From an uncultured Bdellovibrionales bacterium (GTDB lineage Bacteria > Bdellovibrionota > Bdellovibrionia > Bdellovibrionales > UBA1609), in contig CAILEP010000021.1 in the NCBI GenBank assembly GCA_903833275.1, positions 1 to 64,000 on the forward strand: a stretch of DNA of 64,000 bases, written 5' to 3'. Both the position numbers and the translations under genes were made by a program. Every line of letters begins with the position of its first letter. The stretch's first letter is position 1. The notes beneath the pieces were generated by a model that searched no databases, was not told where the DNA came from, and was given only the letters and a program-made list of their open reading frames with translations. Of the stretch, positions 1 to 7,943 are shown one piece after another.

Positions 1-19
1 AGCCCGACCCCTTCGGGCT
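1..19. other. Perfect 7-bp hairpin at the window edge
   Basis: AGCCCGA (1-7) pairs perfectly with TCGGGCT (13-19) around a 5-base loop. No T-run follows, so a classical rho-independent terminator is not supported; it may be the stem of an upstream terminator or a structured repeat. The window starts here, so its upstream context is unknown. Confidence 0.4.
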
Positions 20-66
20 GCGCAGCAGGGGCTAGAAAATAAATTTCTTAAAAGGAGAAAACCAAA

Positions 67-366
67 GTGAAAAACTTCAGATGTTACCAAATAGCGAAAG
101 ACCTCTACAAACAAGTCCAACTTGTACCGCTAAAGGGTGAACCAAAAGATCAGCTCATAAGGGCTACATTAAGTGTTTGTTTAAACCTGGTAGAAGGTTC
201 GGCGAGGCCAACACAAAAAGATCGTCGAAGATTTTTCTATACGGCTTTGTCGTCATTGCGAGAGGTGCAAGCACTAATTGATTTACACGAACTCGATGGT
301 TTGGATTTCGCGGCCGATATGCTAGGGGCCCATGTTTACAAATTGATTAAGGCGGTAAAGACGTGA
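67..366 (+). CDS. Four-helix-bundle protein (23S rRNA IVS-type family)
   Basis: This is a 99-residue, all-helical basic protein. It resembles the small four-helix-bundle family first noticed as ORFs in intervening sequences of bacterial 23S rRNA genes, with a conserved core around LVEGSARPTQKDRRRFFYTA (residues 41-60). The start is GTG at 67, supported by AGGAG at 53-57. No rRNA is visible, so this is a free-standing copy. Family members have no settled biochemical role. It stands alone, followed by a short gap and a glpK fragment on the other strand. Confidence 0.75.
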   Translation: MKNFRCYQIAKDLYKQVQLVPLKGEPKDQLIRATLSVCLNLVEGSARPTQKDRRRFFYTALSSLREVQALIDLHELDGLDFAADMLGAHVYKLIKAVKT

Positions 367-481
367 TGCCGCCAGGTTTCGGCCTCTGTGGCTGGTTTCA
401 GCAACTGTCCCGCTACCGTGGGCTGCCGTCTGCGTACAGAAACTGTAATTCAACTAACTGCGCCCTTAGTTTATAGCGCGC

Positions 482-788
482 TCAGCTCGTGGCGCGCTCG
501 ATGGCGGCATGCCAAGCGCCGATGCGCTCATTACGAGATTTTTTCGAAAGTCGCGGCTCAAATTTGTGATCGAGGTGCCAAATCTTTTTAAGCTCATTTT
601 GATCGCGCCAAAGACCAACACCTAATCCTGCCAAAAAGGCGGCGCCCAACGAAGTGCTCTCGGTCATGCGGGGGCGCTCGATCGCCTGCCCGAGATAATC
701 GGCCTGCAGTTGCATCAGCAAATTATCGGCGGTAGCGCCGCCGTCCACTCTCAGTGAACGCAATTTCTTACCCAGATCTTTTTGCATC
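482..788 (-). pseudogene. Displaced 3' fragment of glycerol kinase (glpK)
   Basis: About 101 codons here reproduce the last 101 codons of the intact glpK at 2376-3866, from MQKDLGKKLRSL to the stop. The match is nearly residue for residue except over the last 20 or so residues (for example AWHAAIERATS against AWHSAIERATN). Similarity stops abruptly near 788-790, inside the codons before the shared Met. The fragment lacks the whole ATP- and glycerol-binding N-terminal part, so it cannot be a kinase. It looks like the original glpK tail displaced by insertion of the DNA at about 790-2375, or a partial duplication. Confidence 0.88.
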
Positions 789-864
789 GCACTTCAAAAA
801 ACTCAGGCTTCTCGCTTCATGCAGGTGTTGCAACTGAGCCCATAGCGATGGTGATGAGAAAAAT

Positions 865-1410
865 ATGTTTCGCATGGGCACAAAGGGCCGAGTCATACGC
901 GGCGAAAAAGTATTGCCCGATGGCCAAAAAGAGATTGTCGAACTTGTCTACCCAACCGCAGAAGGCTCAACACTTCTCAACAACAATGAGTTTGGCCAAT
1001 GGATGAGTGAGCGCGCTTCAAAAAGCAAACAAGATCTAGTTTATTTTAATTCTAGTTGCTGGAGTGACCACAAAGCCACTTACGAGATCGCCGCCGCCAA
1101 TACCGCCCGCTTTGTGAATATACCGACCACCACCATGATGCTCACTTTCAGCACTCGAGATACCAACGCCATGCGCTTAACCCTCGACGCTTTTCGAAAT
1201 AAAAAAGATTATTCAACTATGCGCAGTGAACTGCAGAAAAATGAGGGCTATCAGTCTGGCAAAATGAATCATTTTATTTTTCCGGATGAACAAGAGTATG
1301 TTGATAAAATAACCTCTGTCGTCGGCCACCCTATTTCGATCAATACTCAAATCACCGTTGACGACGGCAAGGGCCACGTTTTGCCCTATTCGCTTGAATC
1401 TGCGCACTAG
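865..1410 (+). CDS. Hypothetical protein, possibly N-terminally truncated
   Basis: A 181-residue soluble protein that I do not recognise. It has no signal peptide or membrane segment. The frame is open back to 838, where a stop interrupts it. A different frame just upstream (783-842) reads ASRFMQVLQLSP, so an older start may have been lost by a frameshift or by the rearrangement that ends the glpK fragment at about 788. The ATG at 865 has no clear ribosome binding site. It sits on the small island between the two glpK tails, ahead of a toxin-antitoxin pair. It could be a remnant of a longer gene. Confidence 0.5.
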   Translation: MFRMGTKGRVIRGEKVLPDGQKEIVELVYPTAEGSTLLNNNEFGQWMSERASKSKQDLVYFNSSCWSDHKATYEIAAANTARFVNIPTTTMMLTFSTRDTNAMRLTLDAFRNKKDYSTMRSELQKNEGYQSGKMNHFIFPDEQEYVDKITSVVGHPISINTQITVDDGKGHVLPYSLESAH

Positions 1411-1576
1411 TAGAAACAAATTATAATCCGTCGGCCGGACATTTATATAAATGAATCATCAAGTTTGATCTGATCCGGACAACTCAAAATTTCAAAAATG
1501 CGCTTTTGCCATTTTTAATATTGGTGATATTCAAAATCACTAAGCTAGCTTACACACCTGCAATCGTGGGGGCATT

Positions 1577-1669
1577 ATGCAATTTAAGTTTAAAAAGACA
1601 CAAATCGAAAACATTTCTTTAGTTTTATACTTGTATTTTGGCACAAGTATGATAGGATTGAATCTATGA
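1577..1669 (+). CDS. Possible 30-residue leader peptide coupled to the toxin start
   Basis: The ATG at 1577 has a strong Shine-Dalgarno stretch (GGGGG, 1568-1572). The frame runs 30 codons, basic at the start (MQFKFKKTQ) and hydrophobic later (LVLYLYFGTSMIGLNL). Its TGA (1667-1669) overlaps the toxin ATG (1666-1668) as ATGA, the usual sign of translational coupling. The toxin itself has only a weak ribosome binding site, so translation of this leader could control it. A 30-codon frame can arise by chance, so confidence is low. Confidence 0.35.
   Translation: MQFKFKKTQIENISLVLYLYFGTSMIGLNL
1627..1650. promoter_or_regulatory. Inverted repeat upstream of the TumE/TumA-like operon
   Basis: ATACTTGT (1627-1634) and ACAAGTAT (1643-1650) are perfect 8-bp inverted repeats with 8 bp between them, ending 15 bp before the toxin ATG. 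The position fits an operator for the HTH antitoxin encoded downstream. Autoregulation is inferred from the family, not shown. Confidence 0.5.
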
Positions 1670-1989
1670 AAGCACAACTCGTCTTTGCTACAAAACGAGT
1701 TGTGTACCTTAGGTTCGGTGGTCAGATTACCGTTTATATGGATTGTTACGAAATAGGCGACGCCAAACTTGGTTTTGCAAAGGCTTTCACCTTTAGCTGG
1801 ATCGCGTTTGATTCATCTGATCCAAAGCGAATGGTTCTGATGGATCAACATACTGGGCGACCTTGCCACCTGCATGTTGGCGAAAAAGATATAGTGCTAA
1901 GCGAATTGCCTGAAACGATTGATGCCGCAATTAACCTTTTTTGGTTCGAAGTCAAAAAACACTTCGGCGAAATACTGGAGGCCCCTTGA
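1666..1989 (+). CDS. TumE-like toxin of a type II toxin-antitoxin system
   Basis: A 107-residue protein opening MKAQLVFATKRVVYL, as TumE (formerly DUF6516) toxins do. It has a His-containing central motif (HTGRPCHLHV, residues 66-75) and a helical C-terminus. The gene stops in an overlap (TTGA, 1986-1989) with an HTH protein that matches the usual TumA partner. TumE toxins belong to the two-gene TumE-TumA systems, whose cellular target is poorly known. Both inverted repeats found here (1627-1650 and 1673-1704) bear on its expression. The family call rests on the partner and the termini, since the sequence is divergent. Confidence 0.6.
   Translation: MKAQLVFATKRVVYLRFGGQITVYMDCYEIGDAKLGFAKAFTFSWIAFDSSDPKRMVLMDQHTGRPCHLHVGEKDIVLSELPETIDAAINLFWFEVKKHFGEILEAP
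1673..1704 (+). promoter_or_regulatory. Perfect 10-bp stem-loop inside the first toxin codons
   Basis: CACAACTCGT (1673-1682) and ACGAGTTGTG (1695-1704) are perfect inverted repeats around a 12-base loop, in codons 3-13 of the toxin gene. In mRNA this would form a strong hairpin just after the start codon and could hold down initiation unless the leader ribosome melts it. It could also be a second DNA operator. Confidence 0.5.
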
Positions 1990-2372
1990 AAACATTTACC
2001 GTGCGCCGTAGCCCTAAAAACTCTTTGAGAAAATCTATGGAGGCCCTAAAAAGGGCAGTTAGAACCGGAATACCAGACGTTCATCCCGACGAACTATTTT
2101 GCGATTCGGTTGAGTCAATGCTTGAGACTATTTCTCGCTCAAAATTTGAAGCATTTGCGATGATTGTGGAACATAAGCCAAAAAGCCTTAGAGAACTCGC
2201 AGAAATTTTGGGTAAAGACCTGGGCAATGTATCACGAGATGTTAAGGTCCTTGAACTTCTCGGCCTCGTTGAACTTCGCAAAGAGAATAAGCAAGATCCC
2301 CGAGCGCTTTGCCCGGTGGCAATGTATGATCAGATTACTTTTGATTTTACCCCAGCGCGTAAAAGGGCCTAA
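1986..2372 (+). CDS. TumA-like antitoxin, winged HTH regulator
   Basis: The start is best placed at TTG 1986, because GGAGG sits at 1977-1981 and TTG overlaps the toxin stop (TTGA). This gives 128 residues. The C-terminal half is a helix-turn-helix of the MarR/ArsR-like winged type (LRELAEILGKDLGNVSRDVK), followed by a short strand region ending TFDFTP, typical of TumA-like antitoxins. It should bind the toxin and the operon's own operator. It ends 3 bp before the convergent glpK stop. An upstream in-frame ATG at 1941 is less likely because it lies deep in the toxin gene. Confidence 0.65.
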   Translation: MKTFTVRRSPKNSLRKSMEALKRAVRTGIPDVHPDELFCDSVESMLETISRSKFEAFAMIVEHKPKSLRELAEILGKDLGNVSRDVKVLELLGLVELRKENKQDPRALCPVAMYDQITFDFTPARKRA

Positions 2373-2375
2373 ATT

Positions 2376-3866
2376 TTAATTTGTCGCCCGCTCAATCGCC
2401 GAATGCCAAGCGGCCACCCGAGTATCGCGCATCTTTTTCGGTAAGCGTGGCTCAAATTTATGATCGAGGTGCCAAATCTTTTTAAGCTCATTTTGATCGC
2501 GCCAAAGACCAACACCTAATCCTGCCAAAAAGGCGGCGCCAAGTGAGGTGCTCTCTGTCATGCGTGGGCGTTCGATGGCTTGGCCGAGGTAATCGGCTTG
2601 AAGCTGCATCAGTAAATTATCGGCCGTGGCCCCGCCATCAACTTTGAGAGAACGTAATTTTTTGCCGAGATCTTTTTGCATAGCGAGCAAGATATCAAGG
2701 TTTTGCAAAGCCATGGCATCAAGTGTCGCTCGTGCGATGTGAGCTGCCGTTGAGCCACGAGTGAGACCACAAATTAAACCGCGCGCGTCGGGCTGCCAGT
2801 GCGGGGCGCCTAAGCCCGTGAGCGCCGGCACAAATTCAACCCCGCCAGCATCTGGCACTTCACTCGCCAAGGCTTCAACCTCGGCACTGGTTTTGATAAT
2901 TTTTAAACCATCGCGAAGCCACTGAACGGCAGCCCCGCAAATAAAGGCGCCACCTTCGAGAGCGTAAGTTAATCGTTTGTCGCCCTTAAGGCGCCAGGCC
3001 ACGGTGGTGAGAAGACCTGACTTTGAGGCCACGCGTTTTTCACCTGTGTTCATCAGCAAAAAGCTGCCGGTGCCGAAGGTGCATTTTGCATCCCCGGCTG
3101 AAAAACACATCTGACCGAATAGCGCCGCTTGCTGATCGCCGGCCATACCGGCAATCGGTATTCCGTCGGGTAAGCCTGGAACATTTTTGGTGCGACCAAC
3201 TTCGCCGCTAGATGAAACGATTGCAGGCAAAATGGCTTGAGGTACGCTGAAAAGTTTTAGAAGCTCGGCATCCCATTCGCCTTTTTCGATATTCATTAAC
3301 ATTGTTCGCGAGGCATTTGAAACATCAGTGACGTGGGCTTCGCCGCCGGTTAATCGCCACGTTAAAAAACTATCGATGGTGCCCACCGCAAGTTCACCAC
3401 GAACAGCGCGAGCCCGAGCGCCCGAAACATTTTCAAGAATCCAGCGAATTTTTGAGCCTGAAAAATAGGGGTCGATCACAAGACCGGTTTTTTTCGCAAT
3501 CATTTTCGATAGACCCTTGGCGCGCAATTTCTCGCAAAACTCTGTGGTGCGCCGACACTGCCAGACGATGGCATTATAAACAGGGCGATGGGTTTGACGC
3601 TCCCACAACACAACAGTCTCGCGTTGATTGGTGATGCCGATGCCGGCGATATCTTGAGGCTTAACGCCAGTTTTCGCTAGCAGGGCCTTGATTGTCGCGA
3701 CGACAGAGGCCCAAATATCTTCAGGGTCATGCTCAACCCAGCCTGGTCTCGGAAAAATTTGCCGGTACTCTTTATTGACCTTACCAACGACCATACCGCC
3801 GGAGTCGATCAATAGCGCCGTCGTGCCGGTTGTACCTTGATCAATAGAAAGTATATACTGGGGCAT
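2376..3866 (-). CDS. glpK: Glycerol kinase
   Basis: A full-length 496-residue FGGY-family kinase that phosphorylates glycerol to sn-glycerol 3-phosphate. The N-terminal phosphate-binding loop SIDQGTTGTTALL, the substrate region RPGWVEHDPEDIW, the ITNQRET segment, the central GMAGDQQAALFG and the C-terminal KVDGGATADNLLMQ block are all present. The start has GAGG 8 bases upstream. Its ATG complement overlaps the ATG of the divergent acyltransferase gene by two bases. A second copy of its last 101 codons lies at 482-788. Neighbouring acyltransferases fit a glycerolipid context. Confidence 0.96.
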   Translation of the reverse strand: MPQYILSIDQGTTGTTALLIDSGGMVVGKVNKEYRQIFPRPGWVEHDPEDIWASVVATIKALLAKTGVKPQDIAGIGITNQRETVVLWERQTHRPVYNAIVWQCRRTTEFCEKLRAKGLSKMIAKKTGLVIDPYFSGSKIRWILENVSGARARAVRGELAVGTIDSFLTWRLTGGEAHVTDVSNASRTMLMNIEKGEWDAELLKLFSVPQAILPAIVSSSGEVGRTKNVPGLPDGIPIAGMAGDQQAALFGQMCFSAGDAKCTFGTGSFLLMNTGEKRVASKSGLLTTVAWRLKGDKRLTYALEGGAFICGAAVQWLRDGLKIIKTSAEVEALASEVPDAGGVEFVPALTGLGAPHWQPDARGLICGLTRGSTAAHIARATLDAMALQNLDILLAMQKDLGKKLRSLKVDGGATADNLLMQLQADYLGQAIERPRMTESTSLGAAFLAGLGVGLWRDQNELKKIWHLDHKFEPRLPKKMRDTRVAAWHSAIERATN

Positions 3867-4587
3867 GGTCGACCTCGAAAAGTTGATGCTTCAAAAACTA
3901 CCGCAATTTCTACTCGAGATTATGCACAAATACTTTCGCGTGCAAGTCGAAGGCGTAGAGAACCTGCCCCGGCGCGGCGGCGCGATTATTGCTCCAAACC
4001 ACTCGGGCTTTTCGGGCTTCGATGCGATGGTTTTGATGCACGAAATTCGTAAAGCCAACGGTCGCCTGCCCAAGGTTTTAAGCCATCACTTTTGGTTTTT
4101 AACCAAAACAACGTCGATCCCGGCTCAAAAGCTAGGCTTCATCGAGGCAACCTATGCCAACGGCCTTGCCGAACTTAAGAAAAAACACATGCTCGTGCTC
4201 TTTCCGGAAGGCGAATTTGGCAACTTTAAGCCGACGTCCAAGGCCTACCAATTGCAAGAATTTAAGCGGGGCTTTGTGAGAATGGCCATCGAAACCGGCG
4301 CACCGATTGTGCCGACGATGATTATCGGCGCCGAAGAAACACATATTAATCTGAATCAAATTACACTGACGAAATTTTTGCGCGGGGCGATCTTGCCCTT
4401 GCCGCTTAATTTTCTACCGCTGCCGGCAAAATGGAAGATCAAATTTTTAAAACCGCTTTACTTGCCCTACAAGCCCTCGGCAATCAAAGACCGAGAGCTG
4501 ATGATGGATATTGCGAGTGACATTCGTGAGCAAATTCAAGACAGCCTTCGTCATGAATTGCGCGCCCGCGAAAGTGTATTCTTCTAG
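3865..4587 (+). CDS. PlsC-type phospholipid/glycerol acyltransferase
   Basis: A 240-residue 1-acylglycerol-3-phosphate acyltransferase-like protein. The HX4D-type motif appears as NHSGFSGFD (residues 51-59) and the acceptor loop as LFPEGEFG. There is no strong transmembrane helix, so it is probably a peripheral membrane enzyme. The start is uncertain: ATG 3865 overlaps the divergent glpK start and has no clear ribosome binding site, while ATG 3886 would remove seven residues. It is placed head-to-head with glpK, whose product glycerol 3-phosphate is the acceptor of the first acylation. The exact acceptor cannot be read from sequence. Confidence 0.85.
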   Translation: MVDLEKLMLQKLPQFLLEIMHKYFRVQVEGVENLPRRGGAIIAPNHSGFSGFDAMVLMHEIRKANGRLPKVLSHHFWFLTKTTSIPAQKLGFIEATYANGLAELKKKHMLVLFPEGEFGNFKPTSKAYQLQEFKRGFVRMAIETGAPIVPTMIIGAEETHINLNQITLTKFLRGAILPLPLNFLPLPAKWKIKFLKPLYLPYKPSAIKDRELMMDIASDIREQIQDSLRHELRARESVFF

Positions 4588-5045
4588 AGAGAATTTATCG
4601 AAACGGCGGCAAGCGACTCGATTAAATTTGCCAATACACCGGCTTCAAAACTGCCCTGAACTTCAAAATTATGGCACGACGCTTTTTTTGCAATTTCAAG
4701 ATCAGCCCCACCTTTTATGACTGCTACCACCATATAGGGCGCGTCACTGCACATCGGGCGACCCGCATCGAGATCACTCATTTTCGCGTCAGCACGCAGA
4801 GTCGCAATCATGACCTTAATGTTCTCTACAACCGGGGCCGAAAGCGCCGCCACTGTTGAAGTTTCAGTTCGGGCACCGCGAATATCTGTTTTGGCCAAGA
4901 TCACTTCACCTGAATCTAAAATACTCAAAACCGCGTGCACGGGGTGGGCCACAAAACCCTGATTATAATTGTAGCGAACCAGTGTGTTACTTGCGAAAGA
5001 CTGAACGCCGACCAGTGTGCAAAGTGCCAAGATTAAGTTTTTCAT
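4584..5045 (-). CDS. Secreted hypothetical protein
   Basis: The start at 5045 is chosen because AAGGAG precedes that ATG and a signal peptide follows (MKNLILALCTLVGVQSFAS). The mature part is about 134 residues, with two cysteines (PMCSD and ASCHNF) that could form a disulfide. It is unrecognised, and probably periplasmic or outer-membrane associated. It converges on the acyltransferase gene with a 4-bp overlap of the ends. Confidence 0.7.
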   Translation of the reverse strand: MKNLILALCTLVGVQSFASNTLVRYNYNQGFVAHPVHAVLSILDSGEVILAKTDIRGARTETSTVAALSAPVVENIKVMIATLRADAKMSDLDAGRPMCSDAPYMVVAVIKGGADLEIAKKASCHNFEVQGSFEAGVLANLIESLAAVSINSL

Positions 5046-5096
5046 TTGATACTCCTTTTTAAAAAGCCTGCGCCAACCTATCAATCGATTGGCCCT

Positions 5097-5126
5097 TTGA
5101 GTACCGCTGATTACAATGTGTATAAT
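5097..5126 (+). promoter_or_regulatory. Possible sigma-70-type promoter
   Basis: TATAAT at 5121-5126 has TTGAGT at 5097-5102, 18 bp upstream. It points rightward toward the thioredoxin-like gene at 5366, across the small minus-strand gene at 5132-5350. This is a consensus match only, and the long leader makes it uncertain. Confidence 0.25.
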
Positions 5127-5131
5127 TTCTA

Positions 5132-5350
5132 CTATTTCTCGATTTCGTCGCTACCAATAAACTGCAGGATCTGCTGCCATTTGTTGATCACCATGCCCGG
5201 CTTTTGGGGGTTGCGCGAGACAAGTTGGCTCACGAGCGTAATCCAAATAAATACACCAACCGCTAAAAGCAAAACGTACTCGACCGCCACTTGGCCGCGG
5301 TTATTTTCACATGCGCTTTGCCGGTTGGTTTTGACTTCATCAGAATTCAT
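5132..5350 (-). CDS. Small pilin-like protein with class III signal sequence
   Basis: A 72-residue protein: a polar N-terminus, then RGQVAVEYVLLLAVGVFIW. This matches the pattern of Flp/class III prepilin signals, with a Gln and a Glu (GQxxxE) just before one hydrophobic helix. Such proteins are cleaved by a prepilin peptidase and assemble into Tad/Flp-like fibres or act as minor pseudopilins. No other tad genes are in the window, so it may be an orphan. It is divergent from the adjacent thioredoxin-like gene, with 15 bp between starts. Confidence 0.6.
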   Translation of the reverse strand: MNSDEVKTNRQSACENNRGQVAVEYVLLLAVGVFIWITLVSQLVSRNPQKPGMVINKWQQILQFIGSDEIEK

Positions 5351-5365
5351 TCTTAAACTCGCTCG

Positions 5366-5941
5366 ATGAAAAACAGTTCACTCTACCTGAAGCTTGGGGC
5401 CGTCGCTGCCATGGCGATCTTGCTCGCCGTGCTCTTTTTTCATTCTAAACGACAAGACGACGCTTTTGAACAACCGGGTCGCACTTTAATCCCCGCCGTT
5501 GGTCCAATTTCGGCCCGCCCGAGGGCACCTGAGCTCATTTTTGAACTCGAAGACAGTTCGAAACTGCCGGTCGCCAGCCTGCATGGCAAAGTGGTTCACC
5601 TGGTTTTTTGGGCCGAGTGGTGCGAACCCTGCCGCCGCGAGTTCGCCGTGCTTCAAAAAATAGCCAACGAAAAAGGCCAAAATTATAAAATTATTCTTAT
5701 AAATCTGGATGAAGACGAAGATGGTCGCAACAGCGCGCGGGCTTTGTTAAAAGAAAAAGCCATTGCACTCACTGCGGTCTATCGTGACACGCGCAAGATT
5801 TCAGAACTTCTTAAGATTGAGGCCCTGCCCTATCATTCGATTCTAGACAAAGAAGGGCGTATCGCTGCCACGTTTATCTCGGGCATAGACGACGATCTAC
5901 CGGCTTTTAATAAATTGCTCGATGGCCTTTTGAAAGAGTAA
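5366..5941 (+). CDS. Membrane-anchored TlpA/ResA-like thiol-disulfide oxidoreductase
   Basis: 191 residues with an N-terminal membrane anchor (about 9-26) and a periplasmic thioredoxin fold. The active site is WCEPC (Cys86 and Cys89), and the expected cis-proline sits in EALPYH. ResA/TlpA proteins reduce disulfides in cytochrome c maturation or other periplasmic targets. No cytochrome genes adjoin it, so the substrate is unknown. Its length and layout are normal for the family. Confidence 0.85.
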   Translation: MKNSSLYLKLGAVAAMAILLAVLFFHSKRQDDAFEQPGRTLIPAVGPISARPRAPELIFELEDSSKLPVASLHGKVVHLVFWAEWCEPCRREFAVLQKIANEKGQNYKIILINLDEDEDGRNSARALLKEKAIALTAVYRDTRKISELLKIEALPYHSILDKEGRIAATFISGIDDDLPAFNKLLDGLLKE

Positions 5942-6034
5942 AGTCTATTTTCAAGAAACCGATGCTTTGGCCAATTCTTTTGTTGAACCTGTGTGCCTCG
6001 AACCTGTATTCAATCAAAACGCTATGAATATTTT

Positions 6035-6466
6035 TTAGGCCAAAACCTCAGGCTGGTTGGTATCAACAAGTGCGCGAGCAATCTCTTCGACCCGCTCATA
6101 CACCGTCTCAACGTCAGATTCGCTGATCGGCCCGCAGACGCCAACGACAAAATCAGTGCCGAGACGCTCAACCACCACCGGGCCGGTGGTCATCTGACCG
6201 CCGTTCGCTGTTTGATCGAACGACATTTTAAACGCTTCAGAGGATGGATATAACATTACAAAAATATTGATTCCGGTTCGGCGAAACACTTCGCGCACAC
6301 GAGCGTAAATCTCAACCAGACGCTGTTGTGCTGTGAAATAAATTTTTAGCGCAAGCGGCTCTTGGTACTGTGCAAAATAGATTCTGAGCGGGCCGTCGAA
6401 AATCGCGGCATTAAATGCCGGTGAATAAAACCGCGACTGGGTCAGAAAAGAAATATGTGAACTCAT
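6035..6466 (-). CDS. Conserved-looking hypothetical protein
   Basis: The start is set at ATG 6466 because GGAG lies 9 bases before it (6476-6479); the frame itself opens at 6481. The 143-residue protein is soluble with mixed helix and strand and no signal peptide. I do not recognise it. It lies downstream of nothing obvious and is separated from hutI by 109 bp. Codon use is like its neighbours, so it is probably a real gene. Confidence 0.6.
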   Translation of the reverse strand: MSSHISFLTQSRFYSPAFNAAIFDGPLRIYFAQYQEPLALKIYFTAQQRLVEIYARVREVFRRTGINIFVMLYPSSEAFKMSFDQTANGGQMTTGPVVVERLGTDFVVGVCGPISESDVETVYERVEEIARALVDTNQPEVLA

Positions 6467-6575
6467 TTTGTGTTGCTCCAAAGAAGTAAAATATTAAGTT
6501 CAACTTTAGACTAGTAAGCCGCACAAACTGTTTGCAACAAAAAACTGCACTATTTTGTAAGATAATTTAAGATTT

Positions 6576-7943
6576 CTAAAGTTGACTGGCGAAAGGGGTG
6601 ACGTCGCAACCCCCGCGAAAGACACCGCGAACCGGATGATAACCGACATCATAAAACAATGATTCGAGTGGTTGATCGAGACAAATAAAATCGCTGATAA
6701 AGCCGGGCACTAGAGCCCCGATATCTTTCTCCAAACCCAAAGCCCGTGAGGCGTTGAAGGTAAGAGCGGCAATGACTTCTGGCAGACTTAAACGCATCTC
6801 AAGCCGGGCCAAAATACCGACGAGAGAAATATCCAAAGACGGCGACGTGCCGGGGTTAAAATCAGTGGCCAAAGCAACTCGAGCACCAGAGTCGATGAGG
6901 GCCCGAGCTGGCGGGTACTTCATCTTCAGGTAGAAATCGGAGGTCGGCAAACAAACACAAGTTGTGCCAGAAGACAGTCGAGCCAGTTCTTGAATGTCAG
7001 GTTCAGAAATTTGCACGCAATGATCAACCGACGTCGCCTTCATTCGCGCGAGCTCGACACTTGCACCTGTTCTCGTCATTTGATCAGCATGCCCGGTGAT
7101 TTGAAAACCCAGCGCCCGGGCGGCCTCAAAATATCTTCGCGCTTGAGAAATAGAAAAATAACCGCTCTCGATAAACATATCGGCCCGATCGGCAAACTTT
7201 CGGGCCTTCGGCAACATGACCCTGATCACTTCTTCAAGATAGCTGTCAGCTGTTTTACCTTCAGGCACGGCATGCGGCCCTAAAAAGGTCGTAATTACCC
7301 GCGGGCCTTTGATTTTGCGCGCGGTCTGTAAAATTTTAAGCTCATCTACTTCAGTCAGGCCATAGCCGCTTTTGATTTCGACCGTCGTCACACCCTGTCG
7401 CAACAAACGGTTGGCGCGCTCTTGCCCGAGATCGAGCAATTGGCGGCTGGTGGCGGCGCGGGTTTGTCTCACCGTCGAACGAATGCCCCCACCCTTGCTT
7501 GCGATTTCTTGATAGGTCGCACCGGCATTTCGCATCTCGAATTCGTTTCGGCGATCACCAGCAAATATCAAATGAGTGTGGGGGTCGATAAACCCAGGCA
7601 AAACAGTTTCGGCGTTTAACTGCACGTCTTGGTATTTTATTTTCTGGTTGGATTTTTGGCTATTTTTTTGGCTATATTTTTGGTTATATTTACCGACACG
7701 AGCATCGCTGAGACCTTTAAGTGCGCTCTTCAATTTGCGCTCTTCGCCGACCCAAAGAATCTTGCCGTCTTCAACGACGATAGCGGCTTTTTCAATCAAA
7801 CCAAGGTCTTCAGGTGTCGGGCGTAGGCCGTCTTTCTGATGCACTCCGCTTAAAGTGTAGAGTTTTTTTATCGACCGAAAGACAATTCGCGAGGCTGAAC
7901 TTCGCGAGGTTAAATTTCTAGGTGCGGATTTTTTTAGAGCCAC
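6576..7943 (-). CDS. hutI: Imidazolonepropionase
   Basis: An amidohydrolase of histidine degradation that opens 4-imidazolone-5-propionate to N-formimino-L-glutamate. The metal-binding HxH is in [14 protein letters not shown] (about residues 118-131), followed by the family blocks [25 protein letters not shown] and ATDFNPG. It is 455 residues, longer than usual, because of an N-terminal extension of about 20 residues and a low-complexity Asn/Ser-Gln-Lys insert (residues 87-102). It overlaps the end of hutU by 10 bp and is the last gene of the hut run. Confidence 0.95.
   Translation of the reverse strand: MALKKSAPRNLTSRSSASRIVFRSIKKLYTLSGVHQKDGLRPTPEDLGLIEKAAIVVEDGKILWVGEERKLKSALKGLSDARVGKYNQKYSQKNSQKSNQKIKYQDVQLNAETVLPGFIDPHTHLIFAGDRRNEFEMRNAGATYQEIASKGGGIRSTVRQTRAATSRQLLDLGQERANRLLRQGVTTVEIKSGYGLTEVDELKILQTARKIKGPRVITTFLGPHAVPEGKTADSYLEEVIRVMLPKARKFADRADMFIESGYFSISQARRYFEAARALGFQITGHADQMTRTGASVELARMKATSVDHCVQISEPDIQELARLSSGTTCVCLPTSDFYLKMKYPPARALIDSGARVALATDFNPGTSPSLDISLVGILARLEMRLSLPEVIAALTFNASRALGLEKDIGALVPGFISDFICLDQPLESLFYDVGYHPVRGVFRGGCDVTPFASQL
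7638..7685 (-). repeat. Four imperfect 12-bp tandem repeats inside hutI
   Basis: On the coding strand four degenerate 12-mers follow one another, each encoding [N/S]QK plus one variable residue: [16 protein letters not shown]. The unit is A-rich (consensus A-R-C-C-A-A-A-A-A, then three variable bases). It is in frame, so enzyme function may be kept with a surface loop expansion between the first strands and the metal site. Confidence 0.75.

Noticed and set aside
1-19. Hairpin at the left edge as a rho-independent terminator
   Set aside because: There is no T-run after the stem on either strand.
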